A DNA stretch of 64,000 bases from Mesorhabditis belari. Its lineage: Eukaryota > Nematoda > Chromadorea > Rhabditida > Rhabditidae. A model generated the notes under the pieces. The model was given only the letters and a program-made list of their open reading frames with translations, was not told the DNA's origin and ran no database searches. This document shows positions 12,101-27,100 of this stretch, in pieces (positions within the stretch are counted from its first letter, which is position 1; each line of letters opens with the position of its first letter). The translations under genes and the position numbers were made by a program. The stretch is from positions 2,046,001 to 2,110,000 of the forward strand of contig CAUEEP010000939.1 in NCBI GenBank assembly GCA_958450365.1, read 5' to 3'.

Positions 12101-15100
12101 TCCTGTTGGGTAATTGAGCCAGTTCCAAGCTCAAGAGATCTAGCTGAATATCTTCAATTGATTAGCTGAATATTTTCAATTGATTAGCTGAAGATCTTCA
12201 ATTGATTAGCTGAATATCTTCAAAGAATATCTTTCTCATTAGTTGAATATCTTTATCTTTATCCAAATATTAGTATTTTCTTGTAAAAGCGTTTTTTGGT
12301 CTCAGCGAAAAATCGAATTTCGTCGCGGAAAGGGGGAATAGAGGCGAAAATTTGGATTTTCCTGGATCAGTTACAAAATCTCGTGCCAATGAATGTAAAT
12401 CTTTCAAAAGCTCACAAATTTTACTGCTAATTAGTGGAGAAAGAGTTGCAGATGGGTTTCGATTTTTTCGATTCAGTTGGGGTAATTAAACCGGATTGGT
12501 TTAGGCTAGAAAAGCTAGAATTAATTGAATTATTGAACCAGAGTCCAAGTAACAGTTGAAAGAGAAAAACAACCGATTGGCATCGAGAATTTGGTGAGAA
12601 TTTGGGTAATTGAGCTGGTGATTGAGCTGGTAATTGTGTAGTTGAGCTGGTAATTGTGTAAGTGAACTGGTAATTGTGTAGTTGAGTTGGCAATTGTGTA
12701 GTTGAGCTGGCAATTGCGTAATTGAACCACTTGAATAGGAAGGAATAAAGCACGCAAGAATTGCGTAACTGAACCGCTTGTAATAACTAGCTTGTTACGG
12801 TTGGTTGAGTTGAAGAATTGGGCTAGTGAGCTGGGTAACCGGCTGGGTAATCAGCTGGGGAATCGGCTGGGGAATCGGCTGGGTAATCGGCTGGGTAAGT
12901 GGCTGGGTAATCGGCTGAGTAATCAGCTGGGGAATCAGCTGGGGAATCGGCTGGGTAACCGGCTGGGGAATCGGCTGGGGAATCAGCTGGGTAATCAGCT
13001 GGGTAATCAGCTGGGTAACCGGCTGAGTAATCAGCTGGGTAATCGGCTGGGTAATCGGCTGGGTAATCGGCTGGGTAACCGGCTGGGTGATCAGCTGGGT
13101 TTAGAAGAGTTCAGCTGGGTAATCAGCTGGGTTTAGAAGAGTTGAATAGATTGAGGAAGCAGTTGAATTTAGCTCAAGTAACAGCTTGACCCAATAGCAA
13201 ATCCAATAGAAACTTTAGTTCAGTTGAGTAATTGAACCAAAGCACTCGAGAATTCTCAAGAACTACTCAACAACAGGTTACAAGACCCAAGAGATTGATG
13301 ATTGATCAAACGAAAGCATCAACAAAACGCGGAAAAGCTTAGCTCTAGCTGATCGTTCGATATCACTTTGTGGGCCCTCTTTTTGATCTCTTTTTGATCG
13401 CTCTTGGCTCTACTTTCCCCTCAAATCCGACTGAGCAACTGAACCGAAAAGATTCCCGGCTGTTTTCCGCCCTTTTTCTTTATATCTTTCTGTTTCTTTT
13501 ATCCTTTTGGCTTTTATCCTTTTGACCATTTTCTTTTTTCTCTTTTTCCCTTTTTCTCCTCTTTTCTTTAACACATTTTCGAAAAGAAAACTATAATTTA
13601 AGAATTTTTTTGGCAAGTCGCGTAGTCGTTACTATTTTAACGATAATTTGGTGGTCAAAATGAGAACCCAAGTTCTCATTTTGATTTCAAAATAATAAAA
13701 AAGTTCTTAAGCTTATGATTCGAACTAAAAATACTTTTAAAAAATGGGCATTATAAATGAAATTTGATCCAAAAAGCTAAAAAAAGGTGGTGTTCTCAAT
13801 ATGGACTAAAGGAGAACGGATATGGGAATAGTAGTGAAGAGTATTGAATGGTGTTGAATAGTAGAATAGTATTGAATAGTACGAGATTCCAAGTTCAGGC
13901 CTGGAGCTAGTAGATGGACTGGCTTACAGCTCCAAGACTGACAGGTCCAAGACTTACAGGCCTGCTTCCAGGTCCAAGACTGACAGCTCCAAGACTGACA
14001 GGTCCAAGACTTACAGGCCTGCTTCTGGGTCCAAGACTGACAGGTCCAAGACTGACAGGTCCAAGACTTACAGGCCTGCTTCCAGGTCCAAGACTTACAG
14101 GTCTAAGACTGACAGCTCCAAGACTGATAGGTCAAAGACTGACAGGTCAAAGGCTGACAGGTCCAAGACTTACAGGCCTGCTTGCAGGTCCAAGACCTAC
14201 AGGTCCAAGACTGACAGGTCCAAGACTTCCAGGCCTGCTTCTGGGTCTAAGACTGACAGGTCCAAGACTGACAGGTCCAGCCAGGCTTACTAGTCTTACA
14301 GGCCCTAAGGCTAGGCTTGGTCCTATAGGGCATAAGCTTACAGATCTAAGTCTAGGTACCAGGCTACAAATCCTATGCTTATCCGATTACGGTAATATAT
14401 AGTTCTGTACAAACCACTTTTCCCTTGAAGATCCTTTTCCCTCACTATCCCTTTCTAACGCTTTCTCGCTTGCCGGGGAAAAATCTCCCTGTGGCTGAGT
14501 GGTAGTGCTCTTGGTTACAAAGTCTTTGCCCCGGGCGTTTCTGCGAGTTCGACTCCCTTCTCGACAGTAATTTTTCATTTTCAAACTTCTTTTGACCTGT
14601 TTTTCCAATGGGAAATGTTTTTTATTTGATATAGAATTTGCTTTTATATGGAATTACATATCAAACGACAATCAAGAAAAAGAATAGTTATTAAGTTGAC
14701 AACCTTCAGTGAATCTACTAGAATATGTTATGGTTGTATTCCCGGAAAGTTGTATAATCTGGGAAAACTTGGGAATTCCCCCACAAAAAATCAGTTCAAT
14801 TCTGTTCCACACAACTGCACAACGGACTAGATTTGGCTCTTTTTACACCAAAATGCTTTTCGAGATCTTTTTTTTTCCTTCCGAAACTCTTGAAGGCTTT
14901 ACGACAGCGTTTCCGGCATCAGATGGGGTCTTCAATTGAAAAAAGAGGAAAAACTTGAAGAATTGCGTCAGTGAGAAGTGGGGAAAGATAAAGAAAAGAT
15001 AATAAAGCAGACCATATATAGAAAAGATAATAAAGCAGACCGTAGTGTTTGTCAATCTTTTAATGTTTTCATAGCAAAGAAAACTTCTTTCATTGAATCG

Positions 15101-18100
15101 AATTGAATTGAATTTGAATTGAATTGAAAAAAGCAAAACGGATCCGTCGCCTGGACTCGAACCCATGACCCCAGCGTCTGGAGGCCGGCTCGCTATCCCC
15201 TCGGCCCCACCCGCTACTGGACGAGCTTTTCATACACAAGGACGGATGAACAGACAGATCTCAATTATCTTCTAGACATGGTTTTTTGATCAGATCGGAT
15301 CAGGCTAGCCCGATCGGTTGGACGGATCGGATTGGATCGGATTGGGCTAGCCAGCTCGGTCAGACCTATTGGATCGGATTGGATCGGGTTAGCCAGATCA
15401 GTCAGATCTATCGGATCGGATTGGATTGGATTGGATCAGTCCTGATCCGATCCTATCCGATCCAATCCGATCCGATCCAATCCGACAGCCCGATCTGATC
15501 CGATCCGATAACCATGTCTAGTAGATGCCATCTTAGATTCAGATTTCAGCTAAAAGACTTTAAACTTATTCAGACTTTAGACTAGAACATAAATATTATC
15601 TTTAGATTTTGGAGTCACGGCGAGCTCACTCTAGAGTAAAAACGTAGTATTTATAGTAACTCAGGCCTTATCATAGCTATATAGCATAGCTAAGATAGCT
15701 TATCAAGTTGAACACAGCTATAAGCTATAATCTTTCGTTTTCTTCTTGACTTAACTTGTAAACTTGTAAACGAGTTTTCTTGGTGCTAAACTTTACTCTA
15801 ACATCTTTACTCTAAAATCTTTCCTTTAAAATCTTTTTACTAGAAATCCCCAGCTTCCCGAGCAAATCCCTCTCTAAAGCTGAAACCGATATGTGTTTAG
15901 TGAGGAATGGTGTGAGAATGAAATGATAAAAGGGACGAATCTTGGTGGATAAAGATCTAGTGAAACCCTAGACGCCAGGATCCAGGCTACACTAGTCAAA
16001 GGGTCACCCTCAAGTCCTTAGTTTTCTTTAATGGATGAGAATCAAGTTCTAAGAGCACTTAGTGCTGCAAGCACTTAGCTTTAAGACTAAATGAACTTTG
16101 TATTGACTTTGTAGTTTAAAATATCTACTTTGTAGTTTAAAAAGTCTACTTTTCTAATCAAAACTCGAAAAGCTAGAATCATGGCTGATTTCTACAATCA
16201 TGGCTGAAGTTAGCAAAGAGTAGACGCGAGTTTAAGGCTTAATTTCTTGTGTGAATGATTTATATGATATTATATGATAATTATCAATGCTAAATTTAAG
16301 ATTCTATAATATTCTGCCTTTTCTATATGATTTTGAGTTTTCTTTTGCACTTTCATGATTGAAAAATTGATGAAAAATTGATGAAAATTGATGAAAAAAG
16401 CTGAGGAAAAAGCGAAAATCGAAAAAAATGTGCTCATAAACGAATTTTGCCCAAGCGGACCTCGAGATTTTGTCTTTTTTTGCCCCAATCTAAGTCCCAT
16501 TTGAAATTGAGATTGAAATTGAGGACAAAATGGGAATAAAATGGAGAGAAAATGGAATAGAATGGAAATCAAATAGAAACTAAATGAAAATTTGAACTTT
16601 CTGTTTCAGTTTCAGGGAAACTGGTGAGATTACAGTCGCTTCAAAAGTTGTCAACCTTAGAAATCCCCTCGGAACTTTCGCTCGTGGCTTCGGATCCACA
16701 ATTTTGTTGCTTTTTATTGTAAACAAGATGTTTTTCTAGTAATTTGAAGGTTTCTCTAGTAATTTAATGGTTTTTCTAATAATCTAGGTGTTTTTCTAGT
16801 AATTTAATAGTTTTTTCTAATAATTTAATGGTTTTTCTATTAATTTAAGCGTTTTTCCAGTAATTTAACGGTTTTTCTAGTAACTCAAGGGTTTTTTCTA
16901 GTAATTTAACGCCTTTTCTATTAATTTAAGCCTTTTTCTCAACAATTTGCTTAATAAACGCTTTGAAAAGAGTCAATAATCAACATTTCAAAAAGGGAAA
17001 ATCATTTAGGCAGAAAGACAAAAAGCAAAAAAACCGCGAGAGGATTCGAACTCGCAAGGCAAAGTTCCGAAGGCGAGCACACTATCCGCTAGGCCGTCCG
17101 GTCACCCGGGGAGCGCAACGAGGAAAGGCTTGTATCACCGAGCCCACAAAATTGTCGCGAAAAATTGTCTCCAAAAATTTCGCGCTTTCAATTTTCAAGC
17201 GTGCTTTTACACGATTTAAAGACTCCATCGGATTGATTTTTAAACTGGATTTTGCTCAGAATTTTGTGTAGAATCCGATGCACTAGATCTCGTTGCTTAA
17301 CGCGATGCACTAGTTGAAAGAAATGAAGAGAAAAGTACACCTATTGCGAAACGAATTGCGTAGGTCTTTGTTTAAATAAAAAAAGTACTAAAATAGGTTT
17401 TGATTTGATGTACTAAAGTTTTAGATCGAAATTTCCCCTCAAATTCTTTCCCAAAATCCCCTCAAATTCTTCTCATCTCTATATCTAGTCAGCTATAGCA
17501 ATCAGGCATTGGAAAACCCCAGAAATCTGAGTTCGTTAGCGAGTTCCCTGGGAAATTTGCATGGGAATCGAGAAATGAAAAAGAGAAGAAAGAAAAGAAA
17601 GAGAAGAAAGAGAAGAAAGAGAGATTGAGATTGAGTTGAACTCAGAAAATCGAAGAATGCTAAGAGATTGAGGATTTCGGGATCTTTTTTGGATCTTTTG
17701 GATCTTTTTGAATCTTTTTTGAATCTTTTTTGGATCTTTTTTAGGGGTGGGCCTCTCTTTAAGTTCTTCCGATATCCACACGACATGGCAAATCTTTTGC
17801 TGGCCAAGAGAAAATCAGCCCTTTTCCTTCTTTTCTGAGGAAAAAGTGGAGGAATATTCAGCTATGGGGTTCTTTTTTTTTTTAGAGGCTGCACTCAGTC
17901 GGAAATCGATCTCTGCCCATCCCTTCATCTCCCGCTCTCCCGCTTTCAATCCTCCATCCAGAAAGGAATCTGGGCAAGCCAGAAAGGAATCTGAGCAAGC
18001 CAGCAAGCCCATCTCTTGCCCAATCTTTCTCAACTCTTTTTAGGGATCTGTGCAAAATCGGTGATTCAGCTAGTGCATTTGCTGAAATTCGGTGATTCAG

Positions 18101-21100
18101 CTTTGTAGAATTCAAGTGTTTAAATATTAAGCTTTTCAGTTTAAATCAAATAAAACGTGCATTAATCGGACTCTGGTTTGAATCCCAATTTATTTAAAGC
18201 TTCCTTAACGCTTACTAGTTGTTTCGAGTAAAGGTCTGCATCCTGTTTTTATAGATTTTAGTACTTCATAATGCATCAATCCTTTCGAATTCCACCATAA
18301 ATAGAGCATGATCTATGGATATCAGGCTTGGGGGGGGGCAAACTCTAAGACGGAGGGGCAAACCTCAATGGAGCGGGGGGAGGCGGTAGGGCAAACCCCA
18401 AGGCAGAGGGGGGGGGGGCGGTGGACCAAACCTCAATGGGGCGGGTGGGGGCGGTGGGGCAAACCTCAATGGGGCGGGGGAAGGACAAACCCCAAGTGGC
18501 GCTGGCAAACCACCCCCAAGCCATTGATTGAATCTAACAGTCGATTATGAAGTGCTAAAACTCAACAGTCGTTACAAGACTCCATCAGCAAAGAGCCATT
18601 GTTTTTTTTTCGAGTGACATTGTCATAACTGATCCAATTCTCATCAGAAGTCAAGTTTCTGTCAAAAATATCGCGCGATTTGCACTTTTGAAGCAAAATG
18701 GAACACATGGTGAGCTATTTTGGCCCAAACGGAGCTATTTTGGCCCAAACAGAGCTATTTTGACCCAGACGGAGCTATTTTGGACCAGACGGAGCTATTT
18801 TGAGCCAGACGGAGCTATTTTGTTACCTTGGACCATGTGGAACCCATTTTCAATGTCGTACCTTTTTCCCAAGTTGATGCAAATGGTTTTTAATTGTCAA
18901 ATGGCTGTTGTCGAAATTCTGCTAATTCCAGAAGCGTAAATGTGGGATGAATTTTAATAGCTTTGAGCAAATCGTCATTTGGGATTTCTAGAGCGCGTCC
19001 AGTATTTGGCTCATCGTGAAGGCTTTCGGCGTCTTGAAAACGCTGAAATCATTGACGACACTGACTTTCACTGATACAATCATCTCCAAACGCTTTGACA
19101 AGTGAAATTCAGCTGAACGCGGAGATCCAGTAGAGGTTTTTCCTTGTTTCAAATTGTAGATCAAGCACGAGCTTGTTGTAAGCGATTTTTTGCAGTCAAA
19201 ACCACTAGCGAAGTGAAAAGGGAAATGATTATAAATCTAGTGAGTGTGTAGTTTATTTTTGTTCAAGCTGATGAGCTCAAATGGTCAAACTCACGAGTCC
19301 AGAGTGAGTCCAAAGTGAGTCCAAGTGTTCAAAAGTGCCAGACAAGTCCAAGCTTTAACTAAGCTTTAACTAACAGATTCATAGGGTTCAAGTGATCAAA
19401 AACAGTTTGAAATACCTGGTGAGCTCAAATGGTCAAACTCACGAGTCCAGAGTGAGTCCAAGTGTTCAAAAGTGCCAGACAAGTCCAAGCTTTAACTCAT
19501 CATACAGTAATTTGGTCAACTAGGAGTATTTGGCCAACTTCCTAGGGTTCAAGTGATCAAAAGCAGTTTGAAATGATCAAGCAGTTTGAAATGACAAAAG
19601 CAGTTTGAAATGATCAAAAGCAGTTTGAAATGATCAAAAACAGTTTGAATCTCTGCTTTGATCTCCAGTTAGAGCTTGGATTTAATTTCAAAAGCTTATT
19701 CTTTCAAAAACAAGTACTTGCACTAACAGATATGCTTCACATCTATGTATTTCTTGTTTTTTTATTGAAACCTTAGAAATCAGCCCGAATTCTAGGCCTA
19801 ACAGGATCTTGGATAGGTCTAAATCCTCTAAACTTCATGGGATTTGTTGAAAAGGCTTGAAAAAGCTTGAAAGCTTGAAAATAGTTTTAAAATAGCTTCA
19901 ATAGTTTAAAATAGCTTCAATAGCTTCAAAATAGCTTTAAAATAGCTTCAAAATAGTTTTAAATAGCTCTAAACTAGTTTTAAATAGCTTTCACTTTATA
20001 TTGATCTATATTGATTAGATCTATATCAATTTTGATTCAAATTTGAGCTGTAATATCGATTTTTCAAGTCTTTCAAACAAAAAACTAAACAACAAATCGA
20101 ATTTTGACTAAGCAACAAGTCGAATTTTGACTGAAAAAGAAAAAAAGCTAAAGTTTATAAATTATTAAGCCCCAACAACGCCATCTTTTTCCCAGAAAAG
20201 GAAAAATCGTAGAGTAAAGAGATAAAAGGGGAATAAAATCGAAAAAAAAGGTGAGTGGCCATTGAAGAAATCGGATACATCGTGTGGGGGCAAAGGGAAA
20301 TGAAATGATTGAGAAAAGAAAAGAAATTGGAATGGTCAAAAGATTCAAAAGATTTGAAAGACTATACTAAGCTCTTTAAACAACAATCAACTATACAATT
20401 TGAGGGGGAAATGGCTACATCATCACGTCTAGATTTGAGCTAGACTTGAGCTAGACTTGAGCTAGACTTGAGCTAGACTTGATTTGACTAGACTTGATTT
20501 GACTAGACTAGACTTGAGCTAGGCTAGACTTGAGCTAGACTAGACTTGACTTGAGCTAGACTTGAGCTAGACTTGACTAGACTAGACTTGACTTGAGCTA
20601 GACTTAAGCTAGACTTAAGCTAGACTTGAGCTAGACTTGATTTGACTTGATTTGATTTGACTTGACTAAGCTTGGCTTGAGCTAGACTTGACTAGACTTG
20701 AGCTAGACTTGAGCTAGACTAGACTAGACTTGACTTAAGCTAGACTTAAGCTAGACTTGAGCTAGACTTGAGCTAGACTAGACTTGACTTGAGCTAGACT
20801 TGAGCTAGACTTGAGCTAGACTTGATTTGACTAGACTAGACTTGAGCTAGACTTGAGCTAGACTTGACTAGACTTGACTAGACTTGAGCTAGACTAGACT
20901 AGACTTGACTAGACTTGACTAGACTGGACTTGACTAGGCTAGACTAGACTAGACTTAAGCTAGACTTGAGCTAGACTTGACTAGACTTGACTAGACTAGA
21001 CTAGACTTGACTAGACTTGACTAGACTAGACTTGAGCTAGACTTGAGCTAGACTTTTTTGCTTTCCAAGTCTTGCCATAAAACTCTAAGGGATTCTAAAG

Positions 21101-24100
21101 TCTGGTCTGGTCTAGGAACAACCTGGTCATGACAAGCTTTGCAAAACTAGAAGTTAGGATAGCTTCTGGATAACAGACAGCTTTAGGATAGCAGACAGTC
21201 AACTCTCCCGACCCAGGATTGGTCTGGAAAATTGCCTTTAAAACATCTCTGACACTATTTTCAACACTTTTATGGGTATAAAGAAGGATCGGAATTGAAA
21301 AGAGAAAAGAAAAATTCAAATTTGAACTTTTATAGGATAGGGATAAGTTAGCGAGGGGTGAGAAATTTCACAAAAATCTAAATGCTTCTGTAAAAATTCA
21401 GATCTGGTTAAACTAGATAAATCAGTAGTTTTTAGGCGCTGATGATGTGATCTGAATAAACGGATGCATCTTGTAGATCATCTAGATCATCTAGATCAGC
21501 TTATAGATCAGCTTATAGATCATCTAGATCAGCTTATAGAGCATCTTCTAGATCAGCTTATAGATCATCTTCTAGATCAGCTTATAGATCATCTTCTAGA
21601 TCAGCTTATAGATCATCTTCTAGATCATCTCATAGATCATCTAGATCAGCTTATAGATCATCTAGATCAGCTTATAGATCATCTAGATCAGCTTATAGAT
21701 CAGCTTATAGATCATCTTATAAATCATTTTATAGATCATCTTCTAGATTAAATATCAAATAAACGTGGCAAAAAACGCAGGGATTAATGAGGGAAACTCG
21801 ATCTTTTCCCTTGATGAAATATTCAATGATCCGATGGGAAAAGTTTCAAGAAATGAGGAAAAGGATCGGAATTGAAAAGAGAAAAACAAGATTCAAATTT
21901 GAAGAGAATAGAAATGAACTGAAATTGAAAAGAATTGAAAAAGAAAAATTGAAAAAGAAAAGAATTGAAAAGAGAAAAAGATTAAAGAAAAAGAAAAGGT
22001 TCAGAATTTGAAGAGATAAGTTAGCAAAACTTGAGAAATCACAAAGATCTTAATAAGAATTGATGCTAGAGTGGAAAAGGATTGAAATAGAATCAAAATA
22101 GAATCAAAGTAGAATCAAAATCTAGCCTAATCCTTGAAAACTCGCTTAAATCAACACTATTTTTGAGACTCACATCGCTTTATCGACGCGCACCATGCGC
22201 TGATCGTGTTGATGCGCGGAGAGGGACTGAATGCGTCGAGCAGCCAGATTATTGATAGGAAAATGATGAGATCAAGGGAATATAGTTGAATCTAGAATCT
22301 AGGAAATGGATGGATGTGTGGAATAGGATAGGGAGGATGGGAGAGGAGAGGAGAGGAGAGGAGAGGGCGTTGACGCTTAGGCTGGGGGGCAGGCCCAACC
22401 CTGAAGGCTCCCCTGCTCTCTCCAACTCTCCATATGGCTAGACAGACTCTCTAGCTTTTCCTCTATTCCTTAGCTGAATATCTTTTTCATAAGCTCTTTC
22501 TCTTTCTCTTTCTCTTTTTCTTTCTCTTTTCTTTTTCTTTTTCCTTTCACCTGGTCATTTTTATCCTTGCCAGAAGTTTTAAGCTGTTTTTAACTGAATA
22601 TCTTTTCCGATTTGATATTGAGCAGGCTTACAACCATTAGAACAATCTGTTCAGAACGATAGAACTTGGTTCAAAGAACCTTCGTTAGACAAAAGACAAA
22701 AGATAACAAAAGCCTGGACAGATCATCGTTTAGGTCTCTAGCGGAAAGACGTGCTTGATCTTCAGTTCCGCTGGAATCTAAATTGACAAGAAAGCTGAAG
22801 TTGATATGCTTCGAAAAGAAGCTCTAGCCAGCTTCAAAGTTCAAGAAGTTAGCTTTAGTCTCAAGCGCACTTTGGTGCCAATAATTGGGTTTTTCAACAA
22901 GACGGTGCTCCAACACACAAGGCTGTTAATACACGAGATTGGATCTCCAAGAACAACTCCAGGAACAACTCTAAGAACAACTCCAAGAACAACGCCGAGA
23001 ACAACTCCAGAAACAACTCCAAGAACAACTCCAAGAACAGCTCCAAGAACAGCTCCAAGAACAACTCCAGGAACAACTCCAGGAACAACTCCGAGAACAA
23101 CTCCGAGAGCAACGCCAGGAACAACTCCAACAACTTTTTCGCGCTCTGAAGCGTTTCAAAGAAACAGGCTTTAATGAAGATCGTAAAGGACCACCAAAAA
23201 CTGCCAACAATCATTGAAAGATTTTTGATCCAAAAGAAACCCCAACTTCTCAAAGAATTCTTCGAAAAACAGCCAGTCAAGCCAATCTAGGGATTTAAAA
23301 ATTATCTAAATCTAATTTAGATAAATATCTAAATCTAATTTAGACAAATATCTAAATATCTAGAGTATATCGAATCTAAAACTTGACTTAAAAATAACTA
23401 TTTTGATATTCCTTTCTCGAGAAAGGTTTACAAGTTTACAAGAAAAGGAAAAAATGAAAGGATTTGCTGCTAGATGTCTGACAGATCATCTATTACTGAT
23501 GATAGAATATTTCTATCTATTTGATATCTTAGAATCTTATTGCCTATTGCTTTTTTAAAAAACTATTGCTTTTTAACCTTAAAACCAAGTAGAGTACCAT
23601 TTGGTTTCAAAAATCGTTAAAATCGTTAAACTCTGCATCTCCAGACGTCTCGAGCTTCTAGTCCTCTAGCTAGTTCTCTAGCTAGTTCTCTAGCTAGTTC
23701 TCTAGCTTCTAGTTCTCTAGCTTCTAGTTCTCTAGCTTCTAGTCCTCTAGCTAGTCCTCTAGCTAGTTCTCTAGCTTCTAGTCCTCTAGCTAGTTCTCTA
23801 GCTAGTTCTCTAGCTTCTAGTCCTCTAGCTAGTTCTCTAGCTAGTTCTCTAGCTTCTAGTTCTCTAGCTTCTATTTCTCTAGCTTCTAGTTCTCTATTTC
23901 CTACTTCTCTATTTCCTACTTCTCTATTTCCTACTTCTCTATTTCCTAGTTCTCTAGTTTTCCCTTTTTCTCTAAAATCTCTACTGAAATCCAACCCTAT
24001 CTATAGTCAAATGGAAAACTTAAAGAGAAATGCTGGAGAGATATGGAAATGTTGTAGAATCGTGGGAAAAGAAAGAGATGGAAATCGTAGAAAAGAGAGA

Positions 24101-27100
24101 AGAGATCCCAGGGGGATCCGATGCCTCGTCAGGCGTAAAATCTAATACTCACTCTATAGGGTCAGGCAAGGGTACCCTGGGGTTAGACTTTTTACTTTTC
24201 CCTTCTTTTTTTGGGTCATGGCATCTCCCGGAAGCTTTTTGAGCTATTTGATGGATTACTTTAGGGATTTCCATGGATTTTCTCTGGCTTTTCACACCTC
24301 GGCTTTCAACGTCTTTTCCCGGGATTTCTTTATATGCAAAATGCTGATCGAAAGCTGTTTTTTGAAGATTTAATCCTTTAAAATATATAATACAAAAATT
24401 ATCAATGAAATAGTAACGACGACGCGACTGTACGCTCAAATCCAGATCCAGCTCTAGCTCTAGCTCTAGCTCTAGCTCTAGCTCCAGCTCTTAGCTCTAG
24501 CTCTAGCTCTAGCTCTAACTCTAGCTCCAGCTCTAGCTCTAGCTCTAGCTCCAGCTTCAGCTCCAGCTCTAGCTCCAGCTCCAGCTCTAGCTCCAGCTCC
24601 AGCTCCAGCTCTAGCTCTAGCTCTAGCTCCAGCTCCAGCTCCAATAATTACCCATAGAAACCTTTACCGTAATCAAAGAGTCTATTTTTAAAGCCTTAAA
24701 CTGAAAATTAAACCCAAATTTAGATTCAGCTAAAGTTTTCAGTTTACTAATCTTTACCAAACCCTGCATTAGAGCCTGTGGCACTCCAAACAAACAAATT
24801 CCTCAAAACCCTAAATCGAAATTGAGTTTTTCTGAGTAAAAGAAAGGAGAAAGAGGTAAATCTGAAGTTGAAGGGATCCATAACTTTTCTCCAAATAAAA
24901 GAGAAAAAGGAAGAAGAGGACCAATTGAATATTCGAGTGCTTTCGTCGCCGCGTCGACTCCAGACTACTTTAGGGAGATTTTTTCCCTTGCAGATTCCAA
25001 TACATTACATATTTTCGAGTTACGAGCAAGATTTGCATTTAGAAAAGTTTGCATTGAGCTTGGTCAGTCTTGAATCAGAATTTGAAATCTGCTCCGATTT
25101 GAGTCTGGTTAGTCTTGAATTCTTGAATCCATTCAGATTTGAAGCTTTATTTTTAGTTTAGTGATTTTTCGTTAAACTCTGCTATTTAATGCGTAAAATT
25201 GTTCCATTTGGACCTTCAAGTCAAGTTGTTCTGGCTTAAGTTGTTCTGGTTTAAGTTCTTCTGGCTTAAGTTCTTCTGGCTTAAGTTCTTCTGGCTTAAG
25301 TTCTTCTGCTTCTGTTCTGTTAAGTTGTTCTATCTGGCTTGCAAACTAGATCAGACCAAAGTCCGGTTCAAGTCAGATTTTGGCAGACTAATATTAGGTT
25401 GGTGAATAAGGAATGGCAAAGAAAGATTTCCGGAGTGGGAATTGAACTCTGGATCTTCTGGATCTGGATTGACCTCTGGATCTGGGTTGAATCTGGACGA
25501 AGAGAAAAGATCTGGATTGACCTCTGGATCTTCTGAACGAAGAGAAAAGGTCTGGATGGAACTCTGGATCTTCTGGACGAAGAGAAAGGATCTGGATTGA
25601 ACTCTGGATCTTCTGGACGAAGAGCAAGGATCTGGATTGAACTCTGGATCTTCTGAACGAAGAGAAAAGGTCTGGATGGAACTCTGGATCTTCTGGACGA
25701 AGAGAAAGGATCTGGATTGAACTCTGGATCCTCTTGACAGACAGATTTCTGAGCAAATTTCCAGGCAAATGCTCTAACCACTGAGCTATTCGGTATCTTC
25801 TTGCCAGAGAAAAAGGGAATACAAAGGAAGAAAGAAAGAGAAAGAAAGAAAGAGAAAGAAAGAAAGAGAAAGAAAGAAACAAGGAAATATTTGGAGTAAG
25901 CCAAGTCCAAGACAAATCAGGAAAATCCAGGACAAAGGTATGAAAAAGTAAGGTCAAAAGCAAGACCAATCAAGTTCTTTCGTAAAATTTATCACTTCTC
26001 AAAAACAAGAACTGATTAGCCTTTAAAATAGTCGATATCAGACTAAGTTTACTACTTAAGTAAATCAAAACTCGAATTCCTTTAGAGCTTGTTGCAAAAA
26101 AAGCTAATCTCTTCCAAAAGAAAATGTTTGAAAAGAAAAGAATGTTTATATTGAAGCTTTTTCTTGTTTATATCGGCGTTTTTCCAAATTTGGCATGTTG
26201 GGTGAGGGATTTGAATAAAAAGAAGCATTTCGATGGGAAAACGAGAATCTTAAGAGAAATTTTAGAGAATCTTTGATCAAAAAAAAAACAAAATAAAAGA
26301 TAATATTGGGTTGGTGAACTACCGGACTTTGAACTAAAATTTATTCAACATAAAACCATCAGTTCATTCCAAATAATTTCCATTATTATTGACGACTTCT
26401 GCCCATTTTACAGGCAATTTGCGGATTCCTCTTTCGTGGTAGGATTTTGGTTTGTGTGTGAGACAAGGGTGAGACTCAAAAATGGAGGACTGGAGACTCA
26501 AAAATGGAGGAATGTCCCAGTTTGAGCACTTTCTTCAAAAGAAACCCATTTTGGTGTCAATAGAAAAGTTGTAGAGAATCAAAAATGAAGCTTATAGCCA
26601 AATTTCCAAAAAGATACACAGAGTAGTTTCGCTTCACTATTTGATTCCAATACAGTTCCAATACGGTTTCTATTTGATTCCAATACAGTTCCAATACGGT
26701 TCCAATAAAGTTCCAATACGGTTCCAATACGGTTTCTATTTGATTCCAATAAAGTTCCAATAAGTTGATGTTGATTTTCAAAAAGATACACTTAGTAGTT
26801 TCGCTTAAAATGCAAGTTTTGTGAAAATTCGTAAATTTGGCATTTCTTGAAAAACAAAATGAAAAATTGGTCAAAATACGGCTGGAAAAATGCCCGTACA
26901 GTAAGGCAGACAGAAAGACAGACAGATACCGTAACCCCCTCCCCCTCCCCCTCCTTTTCCGTCATTTCATTTGTGAAAATTCGTAAATTTGGCATTTCTT
27001 GAAAACCAGTTTTTGAATCGTTCTGAAAATTTGGATATAAGCTTCATTTTTGATCCTCTACAACTTTTCCATTGACACCAAAATGGGTTTCTTTTGAAGA

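Larger units (their letters stand above)
18140..19220 (-). pseudogene. decayed mariner transposase cut by two minisatellites
   Basis: Minus-strand pieces in several frames read in the right order: ISESQCRQ then [19 protein letters not shown], then a peptide like the [19 protein letters not shown] region, then [16 protein letters not shown] (first catalytic Asp), then [14 protein letters not shown]. Stops and frame changes are frequent. Arrays at 18325-18510 and 18708-18815 interrupt it. No TIRs found. Confidence 0.8.
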
